NCBI GenBank assembly: GCA_900769985.1
Contig: CAAGIS010000083.1
Location: 1-9,197 of the forward strand
Origin: Spirochaetia bacterium
GTDB lineage: Bacteria > Spirochaetota > Spirochaetia > Treponematales > Treponemataceae
DNA: 9,197 nt
Reading direction: 5' to 3'
Shown here: positions 1 through 6,923 of the stretch, one piece after another
How positions within the stretch are numbered: position 1 is the first letter of the stretch
Layout of the letters: each line of letters opens with the position of its first letter
Notes under the pieces: generated by a model
Told to the model about the DNA's origin: nothing
Seen by the model: only the letters and a program-made list of their open reading frames with translations
Database searches by the model: none
Position numbers and translations under genes: made by a program

Positions 1-2981
1 CCATAACGGTTATCCATATTCGGACCGTAGTCGTGGCTGTCTACATAAACAACATTCCATGTAGCATCATTGTAATATTTATCATCACCACGTTTATTAT
101 ATGCTTGTCCTGCATTATCAAAGTTCCAGTGCATCGGGAAGTCGATTACATCAAGACCAGATTTTTGTGAATAATCAGGCGTATGATATTCATTTCCATT
201 AAGAGCATGATTGTTAGAAACCGGCTGATTGTTTACGCCCTGTCCGTTTTCATATTCGTAGGCTTCGTGAACGGCAGAAGAATCATCTGCACTGTAAGTT
301 TGACGCTCTTTCCATGTATAGAAAGGAGTAGAAAGAGGAGCAACCCCATGATTCCAGACTTCATTTACGCGGGTACAAACTTCACCGAACATATAGAAGT
401 TTTCTCCGCCTGCTTCTTTAAATGCTGGAATAAAGTGCCTGTTGAACATCAAACGGCTTACATGTTTTACAGTATCAACGCGGAATCCGTCTACGCCCAT
501 TTCGATGTATTTTGTGTAAGCGTCGATAAGATATTTTTGAACAGCAGCACTTTCTGTGTTCAAGTCGATACAGTCTTCGTGAATTGTTCCCGACTGACAA
601 GTTTCGTCTTCCCAGTTTCCAAGCCATGTTGTATGGAAATATTCTGGATTGAACAATTTTAAGTCAGGCCACTGGCATCCATAATAAGGTCGGCCTTCTT
701 TATTTGTACCAAGTTTTACGCCCCATGTAGAAAGGTCTGGATTCCATGGAAGTGAAGGTTTTTCCTTTTGCCACAAGTCTCCGTTGTACCAGGTTTTTCC
801 GCTTTTTGGCTCTATATCAAGACCGTTATAAGTAAACGAAGGATTATATTCATCATAGTAATCTATATCACTAGTTTTTCCCCAGTCAGGATCATCTCTG
901 TCGCCCCAATATTTTGGCACGAACAAATCTTCAAGACCGTAGCGGCTCGAGTGGTTCAAAACAATATCCTGAATTACTTTCATTCCGCGTTTATGACATT
1001 CGTTGATTAAATCCTGATAAGTTGCTCCTGCTGATTCAAGACGAGGGTCGATTTTGTTCATGTTCCATGCGTGATAGCCGTGGAAGTCAAAATCTGAACG
1101 GTTTAAAACAGGAGGCGTAATCCAGATTGCAGAAAATCCCAAAGCCTTGATGTAGTCAAGTTTTTCGATAAGGCCTTTAAAATCTCCTCGCCAAGGATAA
1201 TCGTTATTTGCTTTATTACCAGACGAATCATCACTTCTGCACCAGCGGTTGTTAGAAGGATCTCCGTCGTAGAAACGAGCCGTCATAAGGAAGTAAATTG
1301 ATTCTTCGCGGAAGTCGTTTGAAACTTTATCTTTTACAGTAACTTCAATAGAAACAGAATCAGATGCAGCGCCTTCATTATCAGTTACAACAAGAGAAAC
1401 TGTAAATGTGCCTTCTGAATCAGGAGTTTTTACAGTAATTTCTTTAGTTCCGTTTCCAGAAATAATTGTTGCATCACCACTTACAGTCCATGAATAACCT
1501 TCAACAGTTCCGTTTTTATCGCTTGAAGAGGCTGCACTGTAAACTTTTTCAACGCCTTTTCCAACATTTTTTGAACCAGTAATTACAGCGACAGGAATAG
1601 GATTTTCATTCTGGAAAGTAAATACGAGAGTTCCTTTCGCACTTTTGTTTCCGCCAACATCGCTTACTACAACAGAAATTCTATGCTCTGCATTTGAATA
1701 AAGTTCAGTGTCAAGTGCGAATTCAGCCGTTCCAGAAAGTGCATCAAAAGAAGCAGAACCGACTTTAGTTCCGTCAACAGAAAATTCAGCAGTTTTTACA
1801 CCGATATTGTCTTTTGCAGAAACAGTCAAAGTTAAAATTCCGCTTACAGATCCGGTTTTATCCGCAGAAAATGATTGTATAACTGGAGGCTCTTCATCAT
1901 TCGGGTTATAAGATGTCCATACTCCGCCAACTCCACCAGTGTACCACCATTCGCCTGCTGAAAGATTATCTCCACTTGAAGAGTTCTGTGCATTTCCAGA
2001 ATTACTTAGAATTACAAGAGCATTTGTAACTGATAATTCATAACCATACCAGTTATTTCCCTCAGCTTTCATTTGAACTCCAGGCCATTTTCCACCTGTA
2101 TAATTTTCTGAAGAATTTTCTGGATTCCATGCCCAAAGATGAGTATAACTATCAGCATGAATAATAATTTTATCTGTTACAGTTGCAAAAGAAACCTGCG
2201 CTTCATTGCCGGAAGAAAAAGAAACTGTCTGCGATTTCTGTCTTTCACCGTTTTCATCAAAAAGATAAACAGGCCAGACGCCAGGAGCAATATTTGAAAC
2301 TTTTACAGAAGTTCCTGAACCTTCTGTCACAGTAGAAAGCGGGTCGCAAACCTGAATTTTAAAAGATGCTGTTTCGTTTACCGTAACATTTAAACTTGCA
2401 GGAGAAAGAACATACTCTGATTTTTCTTTTGTAGAACCTGAAATTATGTCGTTTGCAATTTTTTCATAATTTATAAGTGCAGAATGAACTGTATCATCAA
2501 TCAAAGCCGAAACTGTATCTGTGCTCAAAGTAGAAATGTCAAATCCCTTTACAAGAAGAGAAGAATAAACATTTCCAAGTGCAGTCGTTTCCCAGTTGAG
2601 TGAAACTTTAGTCGTTTCGCCTTTAGTAATATCAGCGACAACTTTCAGCGTCATTCCAGAAACCAAAAGTTTTGAGCCCAAAGCCTGATAAGCCTGAACC
2701 GTAATAATTCTGTTTTTTCCAGAAGGAATTTTGTCGATTGTAAACGAACCTTTTCCGTCTGTAATCGGAATGTCTTCAACTTTTATTGTTTCAGAAATTC
2801 CCTGACCTGTTACAGTCGCAGACGCGTATTTTAAAAGTTCACCGTCAATTGCCCGAGAAGAAACAACTTCAACCGAGCCATAAGAATCATCTTCATCTAC
2901 ATTAGAAGCAGTAAGTTCCCCTGTACATGAAGCAAATATTAAAAGCAACACTGAAACCAGTGCAAGAAATTTTTTTTTCAT
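1..2981 (-). CDS. GH13 alpha-amylase family lipoprotein with starch-binding module (3' end outside window)
   Basis: Predicted secreted lipid-anchored amylase that hydrolyses alpha-1,4-glucan. The frame is open from ATG at 2981 to the window edge: 993 residues are visible and the C-terminus is missing. Residues 1-19 are a lipoprotein signal (MKKKFLALVSVLLLIFASC, lipid Cys19). A module of unknown function follows (about 24-265) that is shared with the neighbouring amylase. Then come a CBM26-like starch-binding module (271-358, aromatic WAW near 283-285, WPG, WYGYEL), an Ig-like domain (365-453), a PKD-like domain (about 458-553) and the GH13 barrel from about 558. Catalytic landmarks are intact: DIVLNH (D672, N676, H677), nucleophile D836 in GFRVD, acid/base E867 in MFGEV, and D984 in DSHD. 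The start follows an AAGG box with an 8-base spacer (2990-2993). The gene lies 158 bases downstream of the MalS-like gene and may be co-transcribed. Amylase, maltogenic and neopullulanase-type specificities cannot be separated by eye. Confidence 0.93.
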   Translation of the reverse strand, partial: MKKKFLALVSVLLLIFASCTGELTASNVDEDDSYGSVEVVSSRAIDGELLKYASATVTGQGISETIKVEDIPITDGKGSFTIDKIPSGKNRIITVQAYQALGSKLLVSGMTLKVVADITKGETTKVSLNWETTALGNVYSSLLVKGFDISTLSTDTVSALIDDTVHSALINYEKIANDIISGSTKEKSEYVLSPASLNVTVNETASFKIQVCDPLSTVTEGSGTSVKVSNIAPGVWPVYLFDENGERQKSQTVSFSSGNEAQVSFATVTDKIIIHADSYTHLWAWNPENSSENYTGGKWPGVQMKAEGNNWYGYELSVTNALVILSNSGNAQNSSSGDNLSAGEWWYTGGVGGVWTSYNPNDEEPPVIQSFSADKTGSVSGILTLTVSAKDNIGVKTAEFSVDGTKVGSASFDALSGTAEFALDTELYSNAEHRISVVVSDVGGNKSAKGTLVFTFQNENPIPVAVITGSKNVGKGVEKVYSAASSSDKNGTVEGYSWTVSGDATIISGNGTKEITVKTPDSEGTFTVSLVVTDNEGAASDSVSIEVTVKDKVSNDFREESIYFLMTARFYDGDPSNNRWCRSDDSSGNKANNDYPWRGDFKGLIEKLDYIKALGFSAIWITPPVLNRSDFDFHGYHAWNMNKIDPRLESAGATYQDLINECHKRGMKVIQDIVLNHSSRYGLEDLFVPKYWGDRDDPDWGKTSDIDYYDEYNPSFTYNGLDIEPKSGKTWYNGDLWQKEKPSLPWNPDLSTWGVKLGTNKEGRPYYGCQWPDLKLFNPEYFHTTWLGNWEDETCQSGTIHEDCIDLNTESAAVQKYLIDAYTKYIEMGVDGFRVDTVKHVSRLMFNRHFIPAFKEAGGENFYMFGEVCTRVNEVWNHGVAPLSTPFYTWKERQTYSADDSSAVHEAYEYENGQGVNNQPVSNNHALNGNEYHTPDYSQKSGLDVIDFPMHWNFDNAGQAYNKRGDDKYYNDATWNVVYVDSHDYGPNMDNRY

Positions 2982-3021
2982 TTTTTAAACCTTGTATTTT
3001 ATTAAAAAGTACCGCAAGTCC

Positions 3022-3125
3022 GTCATTCCGAACTTATTTCGGAATCCCACTCATAGGTCTTTACACCCGTTAGTGGAATGCTTCACAATGTTCAGCATGA
3101 CAACACGGGTGCAATTCAGAATGAC
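3022..3125. repeat. Composite palindromic repeat (REP/REPIN-like) between the two amylase genes
   Basis: The ends are imperfect inverted repeats: GTCATTCCGAA at 3022-3032 and TTCAGAATGAC at 3115-3125, with one mismatch in 11. Inside the left end is a perfect hairpin, ATTCCGAA (3025-3032), a 5-base loop, and TTCGGAAT (3038-3045). An inner pair CACCCGT (3064-3070) and ACGGGTG (3105-3111) gives a second stem. A further near copy of the right end, TTCAGCATGAC, is at 3091-3101. The left 24 bases match the palindrome at 9027-9050, in opposite orientation, at all but one base. It fills most of the 158-base gap after the MalS-like stop codon. It lacks a U-run, so it is not a standard terminator; it could block RNA decay between the two genes or be a non-autonomous mobile repeat. 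Confidence 0.75.
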
Positions 3126-3139
3126 AGTGCGTGCTTACA

Positions 3140-6100
3140 TTAGAATGTTATCTTGTATTTTGCAGGGTTTTTGTCTGAAACAAGAATAGGCTGACTTGTT
3201 GTACCGCCGGCAAATGTAACTTTTCCGCCGCTTACAACGCTAGATGTACCGTCATACCAGTTATAAACTGTAGTTCCGTCTGCAAAAAGTCCTTTTACAT
3301 CAACAGTAGTTCCGTCAATTCCAATTGCAATTTTGTTTTCTCCAGCAGCACCTGAGTAAGTTCGTTTTGTTCCAGAACCAACGCCGGCACCTACAGCAGG
3401 ATTATATTTACGGAAGTTACCAACTTTACCCCAGTGAGCAACTTGTGCTTTCTTTGAACCTTCAATTTCATCCCAGTTCATATCACCGCGAGTCATCATG
3501 TCTGTGTCTCCGCATCCTAAATATGCCTGAGGACGACTTGATTCATCTCCGTAGTAAATCTGAATTCCGCCCGGAAGAAGAGTAAACATTGTTCCCTGTG
3601 CAAATGCATCAGAAGGACGGCAGAGTTTTGTATCATGGCTTGAAAGATATGTAAGAACATTGTTCAAGTTTCCGTTATTATCATCATCTTTCTTTGCAGT
3701 ATTTATGCTAAGATAAGTTTCCCAGTCACTTGAAGAAGGATATGCTGAAGAAGTTCCGCCACCTTGAGAGCCGTTGTAGCTGAAGTTAATCATCGAGTCA
3801 AACTTACCAGTTCCGTAGTAGTCACCACCAGAACCACCGATTGCAGTCCAACCGAAACACTCACCTGTCATCCAGAATGATTCATCCCAGTCAGCAGCAC
3901 CAGTGTCAACGCCGTTATATTTTTTATCTTTAGTACTATCGTTTCTCCATGCTTCAAGTGCGTCTGTACATGCGTCTTTTAACTGTCCCCAGCGGAACGG
4001 TTCAACATGTTTTGCAGTATCACAACGGAATCCGTCAATACCAACTTCACGAACCCATGCAGAAAGCCATGCAACCTGATAATCAGCAGGAGCAACGCCC
4101 ATATCTGTTCTGTAATCGCCTGATTTTGAAAGCCAGTCTACTTTTGAAACAGAAGGATTGTAATAAGCTTTTTTGTATTCTTCTGTATCAACTTCGTTCC
4201 ATTTTTTATTGTGAACTGGAGCAATTCCTACGCTTGAAGTAAGTTCAGTTTTTACATCAGGAAGACCACCGCAAGAACCGCCATATTCAGAACCAGATGC
4301 ATAACCAAACGAACGAATCCAAGGACCAAACCAAGAATCATCCCAGTAAGAATTATCCCATTTTACAGTATCATTTGCATACCATTCAATTTGTCCTGAC
4401 TCAGGATTCTTCGCTTTTTCAAACCAGCCGTTTTCTTTATGTTCAGTATAACCGTGATCGAACGTAATCATATCCTGTGTATTATTATAGCCAACATGGT
4501 TCATAACAATATCCATAATTACGCGGATTCCTTTTGAGTGACAGGCATTTACGAATGTTCTAAGTTCTTCTACAGTACCCATATTCTGATCCATACTAGA
4601 CCAGTCGAGCGTGTAATAACCGTGGAATGCGTAGTGTGGGAATTTCTGACCCTTTCCAGATACCCATCCGTGAGCCTGTTCATAAGGAGCTGTAATCCAG
4701 ATTGCGTTTACACCAAGCTTGTCAAAATAATCAAGTTTCTGTGTAAGTCCCGCAAGGTCTCCGCCGTGGAATGTTGCAACATTTTCATCACCATCAAGTC
4801 CGTTCTGGCGGAAATATGAATGGTCATTCTTTGTATCACCGTTGTAGAAGCGGTCTGTAAGAACGAAGTATGCATTTACATTGTCCCAGGTGAATGGGTC
4901 TTCTTTTGAAGGGTCAACATATCGGCTTGTATAAGAAGCAATTTCTGTTGTTGTTCCTACAGAGTTTGTTACAGTTGCCGAAACCGTAATCGATTGAGCA
5001 TTTTCTGTAATTCCTAAATCTGAAAGAGTCTTTGTAAATGTTCCGGCAGTTGTTCCCATATCATATTCTGTGCCGTTAATCGTAACCTTTGCAGAAGAAA
5101 TTGTGTCGTAACCGTTTGTAAATGTTACGGAAATCGAACCGGTCGTTTTTATTGTACTTCCAGTAGCAGGTTTTAATGTTACACTTGGCACTACAGGGTC
5201 TGGTTTTACAGTAGGGTCTGAATCGTAGAACGCTTTTTCAGCACCGCAAACGCCTTTTGCATCGTACCAGAATGTCGTTGCTTTACCTGATGAAATATTT
5301 ACGCTTGAACTGTTCAAGATGAATGTAAATGTTTTTCCTTCTGTATAATATTCTGCAGGAATTTCAAATACATACCAGTTTTCAGAATAATTTAAATCAG
5401 TTGCAGCTTCCATTGTTGGCTGACTAGTCCATGAGTAGCCCATCAACTCAGTTGAAGAAAGACCTTCGGGCTGCCATACCCAGATTTTTGGAGCAGAATC
5501 AGAAGAAACATAGATTTTTAAACCTTCCTGCGGAATGTCAGGATTTTTTACAGAAACCGATAAAGTTTTTTCGCCAGATCCAGATACAGGAGAAGGATTT
5601 TCTGTAGTTGAAGAAGAACCGTCATACCAGAAAGTTCCTGCCTTTCCTGTAATTTCCGGGTCGCTCCAGTTAAGCTTAAATTTGATTGTTTTACCAGTTG
5701 CAAGACTTGAATAATCAATCATATACCAGTCGGAAGCATCCTGCATATACTCAGAAGTTACAGCCGTCATTTTTGTAGCAGAAGAAGATTTATTCCATTC
5801 TCCGCCAGATTTAGTAGACAACGATACACCACCGTCGTCTTCCCAAGCCCAAATATCTGGAGCAGAAGAAGCCTTTACAAAAACAATAGTTTTTCCTGTA
5901 AAATCATAAGGAGAACCGCCTGCCATCGAAACATTTACAGTGCTTGTTTCACCTGCGACAACAGTAATGTCTTTTTTGATTTTTTCTGTTCCGTTTTCAT
6001 CGTAAACGATAACTTTCCATGAACCAGGGTAAGAGCGGAGGTCAAAAGATTCTGAATCAGAAGAAACAGTTTTCTTTTCTGAAGAAACATCTGTAATCTG

Positions 6101-6712
6101 AACTGTGTAACCATTAACATCTTTTGTAGTAACGCTTACAGTTCCAAAGTCAAGGATATAATTTGAACTTACGCCTGTTTTATAATCAGAAGCGATTTTT
6201 GCGTAATCGATAAGACTTGGATGAACGCCTTCTGGAATCATAGAAGCGATTTTTGTATTTTCAGTTTCACCAAAACCGCTGATATCGTAAGATGATTTTA
6301 AAAGACTGTAATAAACGCTTGCAAGAGGAGTTGAGCTCCATGTTACAGAAATCGGAGTAACAGTATTTGCAGAAACATCTACAATCTGCCTGATTAAAGC
6401 ACCGTCAACATTTGATTTAACAGATACAATGCGGTTTTTTCCAACCGGAATATTATCGATTTGAATTTCACCTGCACCGTCTTGAATGCTGACAGAACTT
6501 TTTGAAATATCAGTCATTCCCCAGCCGCTAACCGTTACTGTTGCACTTGTCAAATCAGAAACATCTAACGCCCGTCCGTCTTTCACAATAGAAATAGAAC
6601 CATATTCAACAGAATCATTTTCTGAATTACTTAAAGTATTGCTGCAGCCAAAAAAGAACGCTAAAACTGACAAAGAAAGAACAGCAGCAATTTTCATAAA
6701 ATGCTTTTGCAT
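3140..6712 (-). CDS. malS: MalS-like alpha-amylase lipoprotein (GH13) with two starch-binding modules
   Basis: Alpha-amylase, 1190 residues. The catalytic part (about 608-1110) reads like E. coli periplasmic MalS (GH13_19), with landmarks FHGGDL, KLDY, HGWV, FPHYA, HGYYT, WMTGE, YLSSHD and YYGDESSRP. Catalytic residues are nucleophile D898 (GFRCD), acid/base E951 and D1027 (SSHD); D734 and N738-H739 form region I. Order: lipoprotein signal with Cys23 (LAFFFGC), a module of unknown function shared with the downstream amylase (about 35-264), two CBM26-like starch-binding modules (about 273-366 and 397-497; IWAW and IWVW, each ending in TFWYD), an Ig/Fn3-like linker (508-600), GH13, and a C-terminal beta domain (about 1115-1190). 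A longer open frame reaches 6784, but ATG at 6712 is preferred: it has GGAG 8 bases upstream and directly begins the signal peptide. E. coli MalS is periplasmic and, as I recall it, not lipid-anchored; the anchor and CBMs here suggest work on polymeric starch at a membrane surface. Cys897 replaces the usual Val next to the nucleophile. Confidence 0.93.
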   Translation of the reverse strand: MQKHFMKIAAVLSLSVLAFFFGCSNTLSNSENDSVEYGSISIVKDGRALDVSDLTSATVTVSGWGMTDISKSSVSIQDGAGEIQIDNIPVGKNRIVSVKSNVDGALIRQIVDVSANTVTPISVTWSSTPLASVYYSLLKSSYDISGFGETENTKIASMIPEGVHPSLIDYAKIASDYKTGVSSNYILDFGTVSVTTKDVNGYTVQITDVSSEKKTVSSDSESFDLRSYPGSWKVIVYDENGTEKIKKDITVVAGETSTVNVSMAGGSPYDFTGKTIVFVKASSAPDIWAWEDDGGVSLSTKSGGEWNKSSSATKMTAVTSEYMQDASDWYMIDYSSLATGKTIKFKLNWSDPEITGKAGTFWYDGSSSTTENPSPVSGSGEKTLSVSVKNPDIPQEGLKIYVSSDSAPKIWVWQPEGLSSTELMGYSWTSQPTMEAATDLNYSENWYVFEIPAEYYTEGKTFTFILNSSSVNISSGKATTFWYDAKGVCGAEKAFYDSDPTVKPDPVVPSVTLKPATGSTIKTTGSISVTFTNGYDTISSAKVTINGTEYDMGTTAGTFTKTLSDLGITENAQSITVSATVTNSVGTTTEIASYTSRYVDPSKEDPFTWDNVNAYFVLTDRFYNGDTKNDHSYFRQNGLDGDENVATFHGGDLAGLTQKLDYFDKLGVNAIWITAPYEQAHGWVSGKGQKFPHYAFHGYYTLDWSSMDQNMGTVEELRTFVNACHSKGIRVIMDIVMNHVGYNNTQDMITFDHGYTEHKENGWFEKAKNPESGQIEWYANDTVKWDNSYWDDSWFGPWIRSFGYASGSEYGGSCGGLPDVKTELTSSVGIAPVHNKKWNEVDTEEYKKAYYNPSVSKVDWLSKSGDYRTDMGVAPADYQVAWLSAWVREVGIDGFRCDTAKHVEPFRWGQLKDACTDALEAWRNDSTKDKKYNGVDTGAADWDESFWMTGECFGWTAIGGSGGDYYGTGKFDSMINFSYNGSQGGGTSSAYPSSSDWETYLSINTAKKDDDNNGNLNNVLTYLSSHDTKLCRPSDAFAQGTMFTLLPGGIQIYYGDESSRPQAYLGCGDTDMMTRGDMNWDEIEGSKKAQVAHWGKVGNFRKYNPAVGAGVGSGTKRTYSGAAGENKIAIGIDGTTVDVKGLFADGTTVYNWYDGTSSVVSGGKVTFAGGTTSQPILVSDKNPAKYKITF

Positions 6713-6720
6713 CGAAAAAT

Positions 6721-6724
6721 CTCC
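6721..6724 (-). promoter_or_regulatory. Ribosome binding site of the MalS-like gene
   Basis: GGAG on the minus strand, 8 bases before ATG at 6712. It decides the start against the in-frame ATG at 6784, which would put a charged 24-residue leader ahead of the lipoprotein signal, and against ATG at 6697, which has no comparable box. It directly follows a U8 run. Confidence 0.75.
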
Positions 6725-6810
6725 AAAAAAAAGGCTGCCTTTTAAAACATTGTTTAAATCCCCGAAACGCTTAAAAAATTCCAAGGCAACTTAAATCCAC
6801 AAAGGCAGCC
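6725..6810 (-). promoter_or_regulatory. Attenuator-like leader hairpin upstream of the MalS-like gene
   Basis: On the minus strand GGCTGCCTTT (6810-6801) is a perfect 10-base inverted repeat of AAAGGCAGCC (6742-6733). The second arm is followed at once by eight T (6732-6725) and then by the GGAG ribosome binding site. A third segment, GTTGCCTT (6790-6783), can pair with the same 3' arm (AAGGCAGC) over 8 positions with one G-U pair. The 3' arm therefore has two competing upstream partners, and a stem followed by U8 sits directly before the start region. That is the layout of a transcription attenuator or riboswitch expression platform. No known riboswitch consensus was recognised and no leader peptide with a ribosome binding site was found. 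The 58-base loop of the full stem is long for a plain terminator. No convincing promoter was seen between this element and the upstream terminator. Confidence 0.45.
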
Positions 6811-6861
6811 GATGAAAAAAATGACAGGAATCTAAAATTAAAATTCCTTTACAACACTTAA

Positions 6862-6897
6862 AAGAAACCTGTTCTAAAAAATTAAAACAGGTCTCTT
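6862..6897 (-). terminator. Rho-independent terminator of the Ig-repeat lipoprotein gene
   Basis: The arms 6897-6886 and 6873-6862 pair over 12 positions with one G-U (core ACCTGTT / AACAGGT), with a 12-base A/T-rich loop. On the minus strand the 3' arm ends in TTTCTT and runs on into TT. It begins 26 bases after the stop codon at 6924. The U-tract is modest, so some read-through into the MalS-like gene is possible. Confidence 0.65.
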
Positions 6898-6923
6898 CAT
6901 TTGTGCCTTACTTAAATTAAAAT

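Noticed and set aside
183..1911. Plus-strand open frames at 183-662, 768-1010 and 1708-1911
   Set aside because: They lie antisense to the GH13 coding region, which has all catalytic motifs in frame; the products have no coherent features.
2996..3025. Promoter for the downstream amylase: TGACGG, 18-base spacer, TAAAAT on the minus strand
   Set aside because: The predicted transcript start (about 2989) would fall downstream of the AAGG ribosome binding site, and the -35 match is weak; co-transcription with the upstream gene is at least as likely.
3022..3125. Rho-independent terminator of the MalS-like gene
   Set aside because: The stems are present but neither is followed by a U-run on the minus strand.
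2992..3189. Plus-strand open frame of 65 codons between the two amylase genes
   Set aside because: It reads through the palindromic repeat and overlaps the end of the MalS-like gene antisense; no ribosome binding site or recognisable protein.
3325..4819. Plus-strand open frames at 3325-3585, 3949-4242 and 4538-4819
   Set aside because: Antisense shadows of the MalS-like catalytic domain.
6713..6784. Longer N-terminus for the MalS-like protein, starting at 6784
   Set aside because: It would add 24 residues before the signal peptide and translate through the leader hairpin; ATG at 6712 has GGAG at a good distance.
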